A stretch of 64,000 nucleotides of DNA, taken from assembly GCA_964036045.1 (NCBI GenBank), contig OZ038384.1, forward strand, positions 23,985,000 to 24,048,999. Direction: 5' to 3'. Of the stretch, positions 10,760-21,744 are shown piece by piece. Position 1 is the stretch's first letter; each line of letters starts with the position of its first letter. Origin of the DNA: Eutreptiella sp. 'Long Island Sound 2002'. Lineage: Eukaryota > Euglenozoa > Euglenophyceae > Eutreptiales > Eutreptiaceae. The position numbers were made by a program, and so were the translations under genes. The notes beneath the pieces are model-generated. The model worked only from the letters and a program-made list of their open reading frames with translations. It searched no databases and was not told where the DNA came from.

Positions 10760-11800
10760 ACAGGAAAAAACGAGAGACGGGAAGGGGGAGGAGAAGGGGA
10801 GGCAGGCGCACGGAACCCGGACTGGAACATCCGGGGAAGCGATGCACCCGGACTGGAACATCCGGGGGGCGGAAGCCCTGGACTGGAACGTCCGGGGAGG
10901 CAACGTCCCGGGAGTGGAACGTCCGGGACCTCAGTAGGAGGAGGAAATGGCGGCGGAGAGAAGCGACGAGGAGCACGTGAACAGCATGGACCAGCAAGGA
11001 CCAGATGGGGAAGGACAAGACGGACAAGAGAAGGGAGGTGGGAGGAGAAGGAGCAAAAGGAAAAGCGGCCAGCCACGTGGAACCCGGACGAGGACACCCG
11101 GGGGAGCAGCGCACCAGGGCAGGTACAACCTAGGGCGAGGCGGCCATGGAAAGGAGCGTCCGAAGCTTCACGAGGAAGAAGAAGCGGCAGCGGCAAGAAT
11201 CGACTAGGGGTAAGGGGTGCGTGCACGAGAGTCAGGGTCGGTGGAGAGAGAGGACGAGAACAGCAAGAGAAGGGAAGAGGGAGTGGAAGGAGAAGCAAAC
11301 ACGTGGAAACCGGACTGGAACATCCGGGGAAGCAAAACACCCGGACTGGAACATCCGGGGGGCGGAGGCCGGGGACTGGAGCGTCTGGGGAAGCAGCGGC
11401 CTGGGATTGGAACGTCCGGGGCTGCGAAAGAAGGGGGATACGGTAGCGGAGAATAACGGCGAGGAGCACATGAAGAAGGGCAGGGACCAGATGAGGAAGG
11501 ATACGACAAAGGAGAGTCAGGAAGCGGGAGGGGAAGGAGCAGATGGAGTGCGGCCAAACACGTGGAACCCGGACGGGAACAACTAGGGAAGCAGCGCACC
11601 AGGACTGGAACATCCGGGGGCGAGGCGGCCCTGGATGGGAGCGTCCGGGGCTCCAGTAGGAAGATGAAGCGGCGGCGGCAAGAAACGGCAAGGAGAGCAA
11701 GTACAAGAACCGGGGAAGAGGGGGAACGAGGACAAGAAGAGCAAGAGGCAGGAAGCGAGAGGAGAAGGAGAAGAATGAGAGGCGGATGGGCACATGGAAC
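10760..11800. repeat. Nested GC-rich minisatellite (dimeric ~490-bp unit)
   Basis: A short word of about 30 bp centred on GGACTGGAACATCCGGGG is reiterated with variants. These clusters sit in larger blocks of about 250 bp, each closing with a purine-rich spacer. Blocks starting near 10,812 and 11,307 resemble each other most, and so do blocks near 11,076 and 11,562. This implies an alternating two-block unit of about 490 bp. Long frames on both strands here (up to 348 codons on the minus strand) are by-products of T depletion and high GC, so I do not call genes. Confidence 0.8.
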
Positions 11801-11892
11801 CCGGACCCGTGTGGCTAGGGCCACGCGACGGCCCCAGGGGACTAAGACAGCATGGGAGGCGGCACAGGAGTGAGAGGCGGGGGCGGGAGGGG

Positions 11893-12440
11893 AGCGACCC
11901 GTGCTAGGCGCACAAAACGGTCCCCGGATGGATGAGGATCCAGTGGGCCCGCGCCACAGGGTTGCTGGCGGCCCGGTGGGGTATAAACACGGAATGAGGG
12001 ATGGGATGGGGCCGCACAACAGCCCAGGGGATTAGACCGGGGCCGCGGCACAGGGGAAAAGGGCGGGAAGGGAGCGACCCGTGCTAGGCGCACGAAACGG
12101 TCCCCGGATGGATGAAGATCCAGGGGGCCCGCGCCACAGGGTTGCTGGCGGCCCGGTGGGGTATGAACACGGGATGAGGGATGGGATGGGGCCGCACAAC
12201 AGCCAGGGGATTACACCAGGGCTGCGGCACAGGGGAAAGGGACGGGGGGGGGAAGGGAGCGACCTGTGCTAGGCGCACGAAGAGGTCCCCGGATGGAAGA
12301 GGATCCAGTGGGCCCGCGCCACAGGGTTGCTGGCGACCCGGTGGGGTATAAACACGGGATGATTGGACAAGGGGACGGGGCAGGGAAGGGCGTGTGGCTA
12401 GGGCCGCACAACGGCCTGACGGGGTAGGGAGTCCATGGGA
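11893..12440. repeat. ~180-bp tandem repeat, about three copies
   Basis: Copies begin at GCGACCYGTGCTAGGCGCAC at 11,893, 12,073 and 12,258 (spacings 180 and 185). Each contains GGTCCCCGGATGGA, CCGCGCCACAGGGTTGCTGG and GGTGGGGTATRAACACG. The third copy is incomplete. No gene is supported within the array. Confidence 0.85.
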
Positions 12441-13156
12441 CGCTAGGAACGGGCCAGTTCCGGGATGAGGCAAAGGAGAATGGGACAAGGGATGGGCAGG
12501 GAGACCGAAAGCGCCAAGCAACAGCCCCGTGGGATTGGGAAACCAGTCGCCATGGAGTGGTGAACCATGGGCCAACCATGGGGAACCTGACCTGGGGAAG
12601 TCGGGAAAATGCCCTGAACTCCGGGACGGCCGTGAGGTGTCCGCAGGGGTGAGAGTTGACCTTGAGATCCCCGGGTCAATGGCCTGAGTACACGTAGGTT
12701 CACGCGTGAGCAGGACCAGGGGGAACGTGGAGAGGGTCGCCCCCTGGCCTCCAGCCGCTGATGAACGACACCCAAGTGCATCGAGGATCCAAGTGGGTAC
12801 TCCAACCCGTGAGGGATGGGGAGTGGTGGAATGTGGTTGACAGAGAGAAATGCTCCGCTGTCGGCGAGGGCTATCCACAGGAAACCCGCTTGCAGGCGCC
12901 CAATAGGCTGTGCTAGGAGGGGAGGGCCGGGGGATCTTTCAAAGGGTGACCAGAAGGAGCTGAAACCGTGAGGCCAGCGACTGAAGGGAGCCTACCGCCT
13001 GTCATGCCCCAAGGGAACCTGGTTGAAGTTCTCGGCCGTGAGGTGAGACAGGGGTCGCCAGGGGAACTGATGGTGGAGAGCTCTCCTTCCCGCCAGAGGC
13101 GGCCACCATGTAAAACAAACAAGGAGATGTCACATGAGGCTGCGGACGTGGCCGCC
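12441..13156. other. No gene recognised
   Basis: GC-rich, purine-rich plus strand without a clear repeat. The overlapping minus-strand frame reaching 12,878 is mostly the translation of the adjacent tandem repeat and is not treated as a gene. Confidence 0.5.
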
Positions 13157-13181
13157 CTTACTTACTTACTTACTTACTTAC
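13157..13181. repeat. (CTTA)n microsatellite
   Basis: Six uninterrupted CTTA units lead into CCGTATTACA, the same word that ends the 470-bp dispersed repeat. A related tetranucleotide run, (ACCT)n, marks the other side of the repeat locus at 19,921-19,951. Confidence 0.9.
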
Positions 13182-13199
13182 CGTATTACACCAAACTGA

Positions 13200-13620
13200 T
13201 CCGTTGCAAAAGTTGCACGAAGTCGCACAAAGTTGCACAAAACACAAGAATGTTGATGACGTCCAAACCTTGCTCAAACTACAGTGCTTCTGTAGGCTCA
13301 AGCCTGTTTGCTGGCGAAGAAGGACTGTGTATTTTGGGAAAAACAGCCGGCTTTGGAGATGTTTTATTATAAGGCTTTTACATCAAAAGTAGGGCTAAGG
13401 GCGTGAGCAGCAAGGCTAAGCAACAAGCAAGATGCAATAGAAATCAAGTATATGGGCAGCACCAAGGTCAAGCAAAACCAAGAAACAAAACAATTTAAGT
13501 GTTGGCAGCAGCATGGTCGAGACTAAACCAAGAAAAAAAGGATTCCCGAATTGGACTTCGACGAACCTGCTTCAAAATAAAGCTGGTACCTTTGTGACAG
13601 GCAGAGCCACTTGTACGCCT
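13200..13620. repeat. Diverged mosaic copy of the 1.2-kb repeat
   Basis: Around 13,205-13,245 the sequence is an inverted match to the start of the 1.2-kb repeat (reverse complement CTTGTGTTTTGTGCAACTTT). At 13,330-13,620 it is a direct, diverged match to the part at 14,620-14,870 (GGCTTTGGAGATGTTTTATT, GAGCAGCAAGGCTAAGCAAC). Mixed orientation within 400 bp shows rearrangement. No gene is seen from here to 13,810. Confidence 0.6.
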
Positions 13621-13810
13621 TGACGGCACGAGTTCGTCGAAGTAAGATCCGGGTGCTACGCAAGGACGGACTACAAAGAGCGAAGCTGCAGCTTTAATTG
13701 AGGGAAGTATCAGTCGCTCCCCACCGTTCGAGTCATGAGTGACACATGCACCTGGGGATGCTCAGTTTATGTCATCAGCAGCACTGGCTATTCTCTTCAG
13801 AGAGGTGGGT

Positions 13811-14400
13811 GGCACGTGGGCTAACCTACGCCGTCCGTTCTGATAATGGCTTTCAGCGAACGGCGCGTGTTGCTGAAGTGGAGCGCGAGCACATCGCAGT
13901 GCTGGTAAGTCACGTTATTTAAAGAGACAATTCAGCAATTCATGAGAGCTGCAAGAGAGGTTTACTTGTTTTGTCTACGCCTTTTTTTGTCCCTGAGATC
14001 AGTTTTTGTCATAGTTATAGTATTGTTGGTGCTTTGAATACTGCTGATGGGCGCAGATGCGCTGATGTTATTTGCATTGTCCTTGTTTTGCAATCCAGAC
14101 CTGTGAGTGCATCAGTCGGGGCCCATAAAAGGCCCGCAGATTTTTTTGTGCAGCAGCGCCAGCGATGGCGCTTCAAAATCATCGTCAGAAACAGGAAGCG
14201 CCGCGAACGCCACCAGCAGCGTGCTTTCACGCTGTGGCCTGCGGCTACAGCATTGTGGAGAAGCCTACTCGCTCGTGGGGCGTTAGTGGAGAGTGCCCTG
14301 CATCGTGGAGACAGAGGACTCGTTGTGTGACCGCCACTGAGGAAATGTCCCGCTGCATATCCGATCAAGGATGAGTGAAGCTGGTCTGCAGCTGCCGTTG
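13811..14400 (-). repeat. Left arm of a ~590-bp inverted repeat
   Basis: Its reverse complement aligns with 20,705-21,299 over nearly the whole length (for example CCATTATCAGA near the outer end and GATGCAGGGCACTCTCCACT near the inner end). A further copy of the inner part lies at 15,237-15,679 in the same orientation as the right arm. Similarity is roughly 80% by eye. Open frames in the arms are conserved only as far as the DNA is. Confidence 0.75.
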
Positions 14401-14484
14401 ACCCCTGCGTGCGATGCCAGCAAAGAGGTTTGAGCCTGCGGAAGCACTGTGTTTCGAGCACGGTTAGGACCTAATCGGCTTTCT

Positions 14485-15679
14485 TGTGTTTTGTGCAACT
14501 TTCTGCGACTTCGTTCGACTTGTGCAACAGATAAGCTCGGCAGGCTCACAGATGTTGCCAGGTTGGTGCTAAGATGGATATGAAGGAAAGAAACAATGTG
14601 TCGAGAAGGTTTTTGTATTTTTGAAAGGACAGCTGGCTTTGGAGATGTTTTATTCTGAAATTTGTACATCGCAAGTGGGGCTAGAGGCATGAGCAGCAAG
14701 GCTAAGCAACAAGTAGGATGCAAAAGAAATCAAGTATGGACAGCACCCAGGTCCAGCAAAAACCAAGAAACAAAAGAGTTTGGGTGTTCGCAGCAGCATG
14801 ATCCAGCCAAAACAAAGAAACAAAGGATTGGTGAATTGGACTTCTGCGAACCTGGTTCACTAGCGGAAACAACCACTCGAGACGCTCTGGCTACTAAGCC
14901 CCCCACACTCGGCCGCCTGAGGAGACAGGCGGAGACAAAAGCCTGACATTTACCCGCCCCTGCCAAACGGCAGGCCCACATAAGCCCGCTCCAAAAGACG
15001 GGCGGGGGGCCTTCAGCCTGGCGATTAGCCGCTTGTTATCCTGGGCCCATCATCATCATTTGCTGACCCTTGCCCGTCCGTGTCTTACCCTCATCCGCAG
15101 GGTCTCCTACAGCTCACTTCGCGCAGCACTAAGACACTCTGTGCAGCCTCCACCAAACGGGGCTACATTGTCCACTCCATCGAAGGCGTTCCCACCAACC
15201 ATCTTGAGTTCTCCGCCACCTTTCAGCGGGTACGAGGACGCAAGAGCAGCTGCAGACCTGCTGCACTGATCCTTGATTGGATATACAGCGCCACTGTTCC
15301 TCAGTGGCGGTCACGCAATGAGTCCTTGGTCTCTACGATGCAGGGCACTCTCCACTGACGCCCCACGAGCCAGTAGGCTTCTCCGCGATGCTGTGGCCCC
15401 AGGCCACAGCGAGGGAGCACGCTGCTGGCGGTGTTCGCGGCGGTTCTTGCTTCTGATGATGATTTTGAAGCGCCATCGCTGGCGCTGTTGCACAAAAAAA
15501 TCTGCGGGCCTCTTGTGGGCCCTGACTGATACACTCAGATGTCTGGAATGTGATACAAGGACAACACAAATAACATCGGCGCATGTGCGCCATTCAGCAA
15601 CATTCAAAGCGCCAGCGGTGTTATAATGATAATGAATACTGATCACAGCCACAAACAAAGGCGTAAATAAAACAATCAA
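14485..15679. repeat. 1.2-kb direct repeat, copy 1
   Basis: Nearly identical (about 98% by eye) to 19,952-21,146. It starts at TTGTGTTTTGTGCAACTTTC and ends at GCGTAAATAAAACAAT. Beyond that the two copies diverge: copy 1 runs into satellite DNA and copy 2 continues into the right inverted-repeat arm. The near identity of copies 4.3 kb apart indicates a recent duplication or LTR-like behaviour. TG..CA termini and a primer site are not evident. No protein is recognised. Confidence 0.88.
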
Positions 15680-15734
15680 CGCGCCCGGGAGGCCGGCCCG
15701 CCCGACCCGGCCAAGCAAAGCACGCACACGAACA

Positions 15735-18700
15735 CACACGCACACCAGCCACAACCCCACCAACACACCACCGCCACACACCACACACCACCGCCGCCAG
15801 CGGACCCCAGCCAGGAGTGGCGGGGTCCGCCCACCACCACCGGCAGCGAAACCCAGCCAGGAGTGGCGGGGAGTAGCACACAGGAATCTCCGCTAGGGGT
15901 GGCGAGGGACCCCACCAACACACCACACACCACACACCACCGCCGCCAGCGGACCCCAGCCAGGAGTGGCGGGGACCGCCCACCAACACCGGCAGCGAAA
16001 CCCAGCCAGGAGTGCCGGGGAGTAGCACACAGGGACCTCCGCCAAGAGTGGCGAGGGACCAACCACACCACACACCAACCACAACCCCACCAACACACCA
16101 CCCCAACACACCACACACCACACACCACACACCACCGCCGCCAGCGGACCCCAGCCAGGAGTGGCGGGGACCGCCCACCACCACCGGCAGCAAAACCCAG
16201 CCAGGAGTGGCGGGGAGTAGCACACAGGAACCTCCGCCAGGAGTGGCGAGGGACCAACACCACCACACACCAGCTACAACCCCACCAACACACCACCGCC
16301 ACACACCACACACCACACACCAACGCCGCCAGCGGACCCCAGCCAGGAGTGGCGGGGACCGCCCACCAACACCGGCAGCGAAACCCAGCCAGGAGTGGCG
16401 GGGAGTAGCACACGGGGACCTCCGCCAGGAGTGGCGAGGGACCAACCACACCACACACCAACCACAACCCCACCAACACACCACCGCCACACACCACGAA
16501 CCACACACCAACGCCGCCAGCGGACCCCAGCCAGGAGTGGCGGGGACCGCCCACCACCACCGGCAGCGAAACCAAGCCGGGAGTGGCGGGGAGTAGCACA
16601 CAGGAACCTCCGCCAGGAGTGGCGAGGGACCAACCACAGCACACACCAGCCACAACCCCACCAACACACCACCGCCAAACACCACACACCACACACCACC
16701 GCCGCCAGCAGACCTCAGCCAGGAGTGGCGGGGACCGCCCACCAACACCGGCAGCGAAACCCAGCCAGGAGTGGCGGGGAGCAGCACACAGGAACCTCCG
16801 CCAGGAGTGGCGAGGGACCAACCACACCACACACCAACCACAATCCCACCAACACACCACCCCCACACACCACACACCACACACCACACACCAACGCCGC
16901 CAGCGGACCCCAGCCAGGAGTGGCGGGGACCGCGCACCACCACCGGCAGCGAAACCCAGCCAGGAGTGGCGGGGAGTAGCACATAGGGACCTCCCCCAGG
17001 AGTGGCGAGGGACCAACCACACCAAACACCAACCACAACCCCACCAACACACCACCCGCACACACCACACACCACACACCACACACCACCGCCGCCAGCA
17101 GACCCCAGCCAGGAGTGGCGGGGACCGCCCAGCACCACCGGCAGCGAAACCCAGCCAGGAGTGGCGGGGAGTAGCACACAGGAACCTCCGCCAGGAGTGG
17201 CGAGGGACCAACCACACCACACACCAGCCACAACCCCACCAACACACCACCGCCACACACTACACACCACACACCAACGCCGCCAGCGGACCCCAGCCAG
17301 GAGTGGCGGGGACCGCCCACCAACACCGGCAGCGAAACCCAGCCAGGAGTGGCGGGGAGTAGCACACAGGGACCTCCGCCAGGAGTGGCGAGGGACCAAC
17401 CACACCACACACCAACCACAACCCCACCAACACACCACCACCACACACCACACACCACACAGCAACGCCGCCAGCGGACCCCAGCCAGGAGTGGCGGGGA
17501 CCGCCCATCACCACCGGCAGCGAAACCCAGCCAGGAGTGGCGGGGAGTAGCACACAGGAACCTCCGCCAGGAGTGGCGAGGGACCAACCACACCACACAC
17601 CAGCCACAACCCCACCAACAAACCACGACCACACACCACACACCACACACCACCGCCGCCAGCGGACCCCAGCCAGGAGTGGGGGGGACCGCCCACCAAC
17701 ACCGGCAGCGAAACCCAGCCAGGAGTGGCGGGGAGCAGCACACAGGAACCTCCACCAAGAGTGGCGAGGGACCAACCACACCACACACCAACAACAACCC
17801 CACCAACACACCACCCTAACACACAACACACCACACACCACACACCACCACCGCCAGCGGACCCCAGCCAGGAGTGGCGGGGACCGCCCACCACCACCGG
17901 CAGCGAAACCCAGCCAGGAGTGGCGGGTAGTAGCACATAGGGACCTCCGCCAGGGGTGGCGAGAGACCAACGGCACCACACACCAACCACAACCCCACCA
18001 GCACACCACCCCCACACACCACACACCACACACCACACACCACCGCCGCCAGCAGACCCCAGCCAGGAGTGGCGGGGACCGCCCACCACCACCGGCAGCG
18101 GAACCTAGCCAGGAGTGGCGGGGAGTAGCACACAGGAACCTCCGCCAGGAGTGGCGAGGGACCAACCACACCACACACCAGCCACAACCCCACCAACACA
18201 CCACCGCCACACACCACACACCACACACCAACGCCGCCAGCGGACCCCTGCCAGGAGTGGCGGGGACCGCCCACCAACACCGGCAGCGAAACCCAGCCAG
18301 GAGTGGCGGGGAGTAGCACACAGGGACCTCCGCCAGGAGTGGCGAGAGACCAACCACACCACACACCAACCACAACCCCACCAACACACCACCGCCACAC
18401 ACCACACACCACACACAAACGCCGCCAGCGGACCCCAGCCAGGAGTGGCGGGGACCGCCCACCACCACCGGCAGCGAAACCCAGCCAGTAGTGGCGGGGA
18501 GTAGCACACAGGAACCTCCGCCAGGAGTGGCGAGAGACCAACCACACCACACACCAGCCACAACCCCACCAACACACCACCGCCACACACAACACACCAC
18601 ACACCACTGCCGCCAGCGGACCCCAGCCAGGAGTGGCGGGGACCGCCCACCAACACCGGCAGCGAAAACCAGCCAGGAGTGGCGGGGAGCAGCACACAGG

Positions 18701-18751
18701 AACCTCCGCCAGGAGTGGCGAGGGACCAACCACACCACACACCAGCCACAG
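15735..18751. repeat. 188/195-bp satellite with 954-bp higher-order unit
   Basis: About 16 monomers contain CGGACCCCAGCCAGGAGTGG. Landmarks fall at 15801, 15950, 16145, 16333, 16521, 16709, 16904, 17099, 17287, 17475, 17663, 17858, 18053, 18241, 18429 and 18617. Spacings are 188 or 195 bp except for one shortened first unit. Monomer variants repeat in the order A-B-A-C-D, giving exactly 954 bp between equivalent positions. The plus strand is very poor in T, so the minus strand has almost no stops in any frame. The 500-800-codon minus-strand frames here are artefacts of that. Confidence 0.93.
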
Positions 18752-19920
18752 AGCGAGCGCCAGCCGAGGGGAGGCAAAAAGAGGAACAGCCAGGCCGGCT
18801 CCCCCCCCCCCCCAAAAAAAAAGCGGGGCGAGGGGAGGGGCCGCGCGAAAACAGCCCACAGCCACCAAACCGCCCGCCAACAACACAAAAGGCGGCCAAA
18901 CCCCCCAGCCAGAAGGCACCGAAGACAGGACCCCCAAAGAGGCACAGGGGGACCACCCAGCCAAAACCGGCAACACCAAGCCAGGAACAGCGGCCCACCG
19001 GGAAAAGTGGCACAGAAACAAGCAGACACACACCACGAAAAAAAAAAAAGCCAGCAGCCCAGCCCGAAAGAAAGGGGATGGGGGCAGAGACCACAAGGCC
19101 CGAGACAGGGACACCCAGCAACCAGAAAAAAAAAAGCGCAAAAAACACACCCCGACAACCCAGCCAAGAAGGGTGGGGAACAGCCGAGACCCGGGCCCAG
19201 CACGCACGCCCACACCGCACACCAGAACCGGAAACGGCGTGGGGCAAGCGAAACGCGCACAAAACCACACACGTCCCAAAAGCAGGCCGACACCAAAGCC
19301 CAACCACGAACACCACAAACAGCCGGCAAAAGAGGTACAACACCACAAACCGAGCCCAAACACACCCGCCCAAGACCCCAGCCACGACTGGCAGGGGTTA
19401 ACAAAACCCAGACCCAACCGCAACCCGGACCCAACCACAAACGCAAGCCAACAGTAGGAAACCCAGTGCCCACAGCCCGGGCACTGAGGCAGCCCGAGCC
19501 ATGCAGGTGACCCGGCCAAACGAGATCCGGAGACCGGGGGTAAGGCTGCATCCTAAGGCCAGCGCTGCTTTGGGACTCGAGGCGGAGCGTGCGACACCCA
19601 AGCGCCTCGGAACCCAAGTACCAAGAACATGCATGCATGCCTTGGGAACGGGAACGCAAGGAAGTCCGGTGAACCTCTAGGGTTCCGCCCAAAGGAGGGG
19701 ACGTGCGCAAGCACGGGGGCACACCCTCCCAGCGAGACAAGCATGTCAAACCGGCGGCGATCAGCCCTCCCGGTGTAGCCCGGGGCCGCTATGTTGGGGG
19801 CCAACAGTCAGGTCTAGCGGGAAGTAAGCCGCCTCCCCTCTTCACGCGCGGAGCCTCTTCCTGTTCGTCACAGGGGCGACGCCAGGGGGAACCAAGGAGC
19901 GCCTCTCCACGACGGAGTGC
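18752..19920. other. T-depleted A/C/G-rich segment, no gene supported
   Basis: Between 18,840 and 19,330 many 60-base lines contain zero or one T on the plus strand, with poly-C, poly-A and AC/AG-rich words but no simple period. Both strands are open over hundreds of codons because T depletion removes stop codons from the minus strand. Composition alone explains the frames. From 19,500 to 19,920 composition becomes more even and nothing is recognised. Confidence 0.6.
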
Positions 19921-19951
19921 ACCTACCTACCTACCTACCTACCTACCTACC
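19921..19951. repeat. (ACCT)n microsatellite
   Basis: Seven to eight perfect ACCT units directly precede copy 2 of the 1.2-kb repeat. Confidence 0.92.
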
Positions 19952-21146
19952 TTGTGTTTTGTGCAACTTTCTGCGACTTCGTTCGACTTGTGCGACAGAT
20001 GAGCTCGGCAGGCTCACAGATGTTGCCAGGTTGGTGCTAAGATGGATATCAAAGAAAGAAACAATGTGTCGAAAAGGTTTTTGTATTTTTGAAAAGACAG
20101 CTGGCTTTGGAGATGTTTTATTCTGAAATTTGTACATCGCAAGTGGGGCTAGAGGCATGAGCAGCAAGGCTAAGCAACAAGTAGGATGCAAAAGAAATCA
20201 AGTATGGACAGCACCCAGGTCCAGCAAAAACCAAGAAACAAAAGGCTTTAGGTGTTCGCAGCAGCATGATCCAGCCAAAACAAAGAAACAAAGGATTGGT
20301 GAATTGGACTTCTGCGAACCTGGTTCACTAGCGGAAACAACCACTCGAGACGCTCTGGCTACTAAGCCCCCCACACTCGGCCGCCTGAAGAGACAGGCGG
20401 AGACAAAAGCCTGACATTTACCCGCCCCTGCCAAACGGCAGGCCCACATAAGCCCGCTCGAAAAGACGGGCGGGGGGCCTTCAGCCTGGCGATTAGCCGC
20501 TTGTTATCCCGGGCCCATCATCATCATTTGCTGACCCTTGCCCGTCCGTTTCTTACCCTCATCCGCAGGGTCTCCTACAGCTCACTTCGCGCAGCACTAA
20601 GACACTCTGCGCAGCCTCCACCAAACGAGGCTACATTGTCCACTCCATCCAAGGCGTTCCCACCAACCATCTTGAGTTCTCCGCCACCTTTCAGCGGGTA
20701 CGAGGACGCAAGAGCAGCTGCAGACCTGCTGCACTGATCCTTGATTGGATATACAGCGCCACTGTTCCTCAGTGGCGGTCACGCAATGAGTCCTTGGTCT
20801 CTACGATGCAGGGCACTCTCCACTGACGCCCCACGAGCCAGTAGGCTTCTCCGCGATGCTGTGGCCCCAGGACACAGCGAGGGAGCACGCTGCTGGCAGT
20901 GTTCGCGGCGGTTCTTGTTTCTGATGATGATTTTGAAGCGCCATCGCTGGCGCTGTTGCACAAATAAATCTGCGGGCCTCTTGTGGGCCATGACTGATAC
21001 ACTCACATGTCTGGAATGTGATACAAGGACAACACAAATGACATCGGCGCATGTGCGCCATTCAGCAACATTCAAAGCGCCAGCGGTGATATAATGATAA
21101 TGAATACTGATCACAGCCACAAACAAAGGCGTAAATAAAACAATTA
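19952..21146. repeat. 1.2-kb direct repeat, copy 2
   Basis: Partner of 14,485-15,679; scattered substitutions only. Its 3' half forms most of the right arm of the inverted repeat that pairs with 13,811-14,400. The sense frame GRLTDVARLVLRWISKK near 20,015-20,065 is also partly seen in the inverted fragment at 7,745-7,800, so a short ancestral coding segment is possible but unproven. Confidence 0.88.
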
Positions 21147-21299
21147 AAGCTCTTCTGCAGCTCGCATTAATTGCTGAGCTGTCTGTTGAAATCCTGTGAC
21201 CTTGCGGCACTGCGACCTGCTCGCGCTCCACTTCAGCGGCACGCGCTGTTCTCTGAAAGCCATTATCAGAGCAGAGGGCGTAGGCCAGCCCACTTGCTA
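20705..21299. repeat. Right arm of a ~590-bp inverted repeat
   Basis: Pairs with 13,811-14,400 in inverted orientation. The similarity stops sharply near 21,299 (GCCAGCCCACTTGC) and 13,811 (GGCACGTGGGCT). These points are the best candidates for the outer boundary of a composite inverted-repeat element. Confidence 0.75.
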
Positions 21300-21740
21300 C
21301 ACTGGGCCCATGTGTGTGCGGATGAGGGCGGCAATGTTGTTACCTGGTGCTATCCATGCTGTCGACGTGGTGGGCGCGCTGACTGTCGCGTGCCGAAGAT
21401 GGCTGTCCGTAGGTCTTTGGGATGACGGGTTCTGTAGCGAGAGGAGGGGGGGCGGGGAAGGGTGGAAGCAGTTGGAACTCTGTTGGCTTTGGGGGCGTAG
21501 GCCGCAGATACGCGCTAAAGCGCAGGGGTTGCTGCGGCGAGGAGTGATCAGCGTCCTGCTGATTGAGGCACGACTGGGATGGCTGGACGTTTAATTCTTC
21601 ATCCAGATGGACCAATTCCAGACCGGGCTGGACTTTGTAGGGGGCTTGGATCGCGCTGGATGGTGTCTTCTTTCTTTTCTGCTTAGGTTTCCTCGGTAAC
21701 CTTTTGGCCTATGTTGATCTTTAACCTCTTCAGCGTTGCC
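21300..21740. other. Unassigned left flank of element E2
   Basis: The minus strand is open in pieces here (for example 21,340-21,615, Pro/Gln-rich). The first bases left of the target duplication (21,740 down to about 21,680) extend an open frame that continues on the far side of E2 at 38,845-39,180. This side may therefore hold the displaced 3' end of an interrupted ORF. Confidence 0.4.
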
Positions 21741-21744
21741 ATAG

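Noticed and set aside
10747-11793. 348-codon minus-strand frame over the minisatellite
   Set aside because: Ser/Pro/Arg low complexity generated by the GGAACATCCGGGG array; both strands are open.
18491-19510. 339-codon plus-strand frame, His/Pro/Arg-rich
   Set aside because: It begins in the satellite and runs through A/C/G-only DNA. All alternative frames are similarly biased and no domain appears.
15621-19749. Very long minus-strand frames (614 and 829 codons) that translate into Trp/Cys/Gly-rich repeats
   Set aside because: They are satellite monomers read through all three frames. Monomer lengths of 188 bp shift the frame each unit, and the plus strand lacks T, so minus-strand stops cannot occur. 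This is not evidence of a protein.
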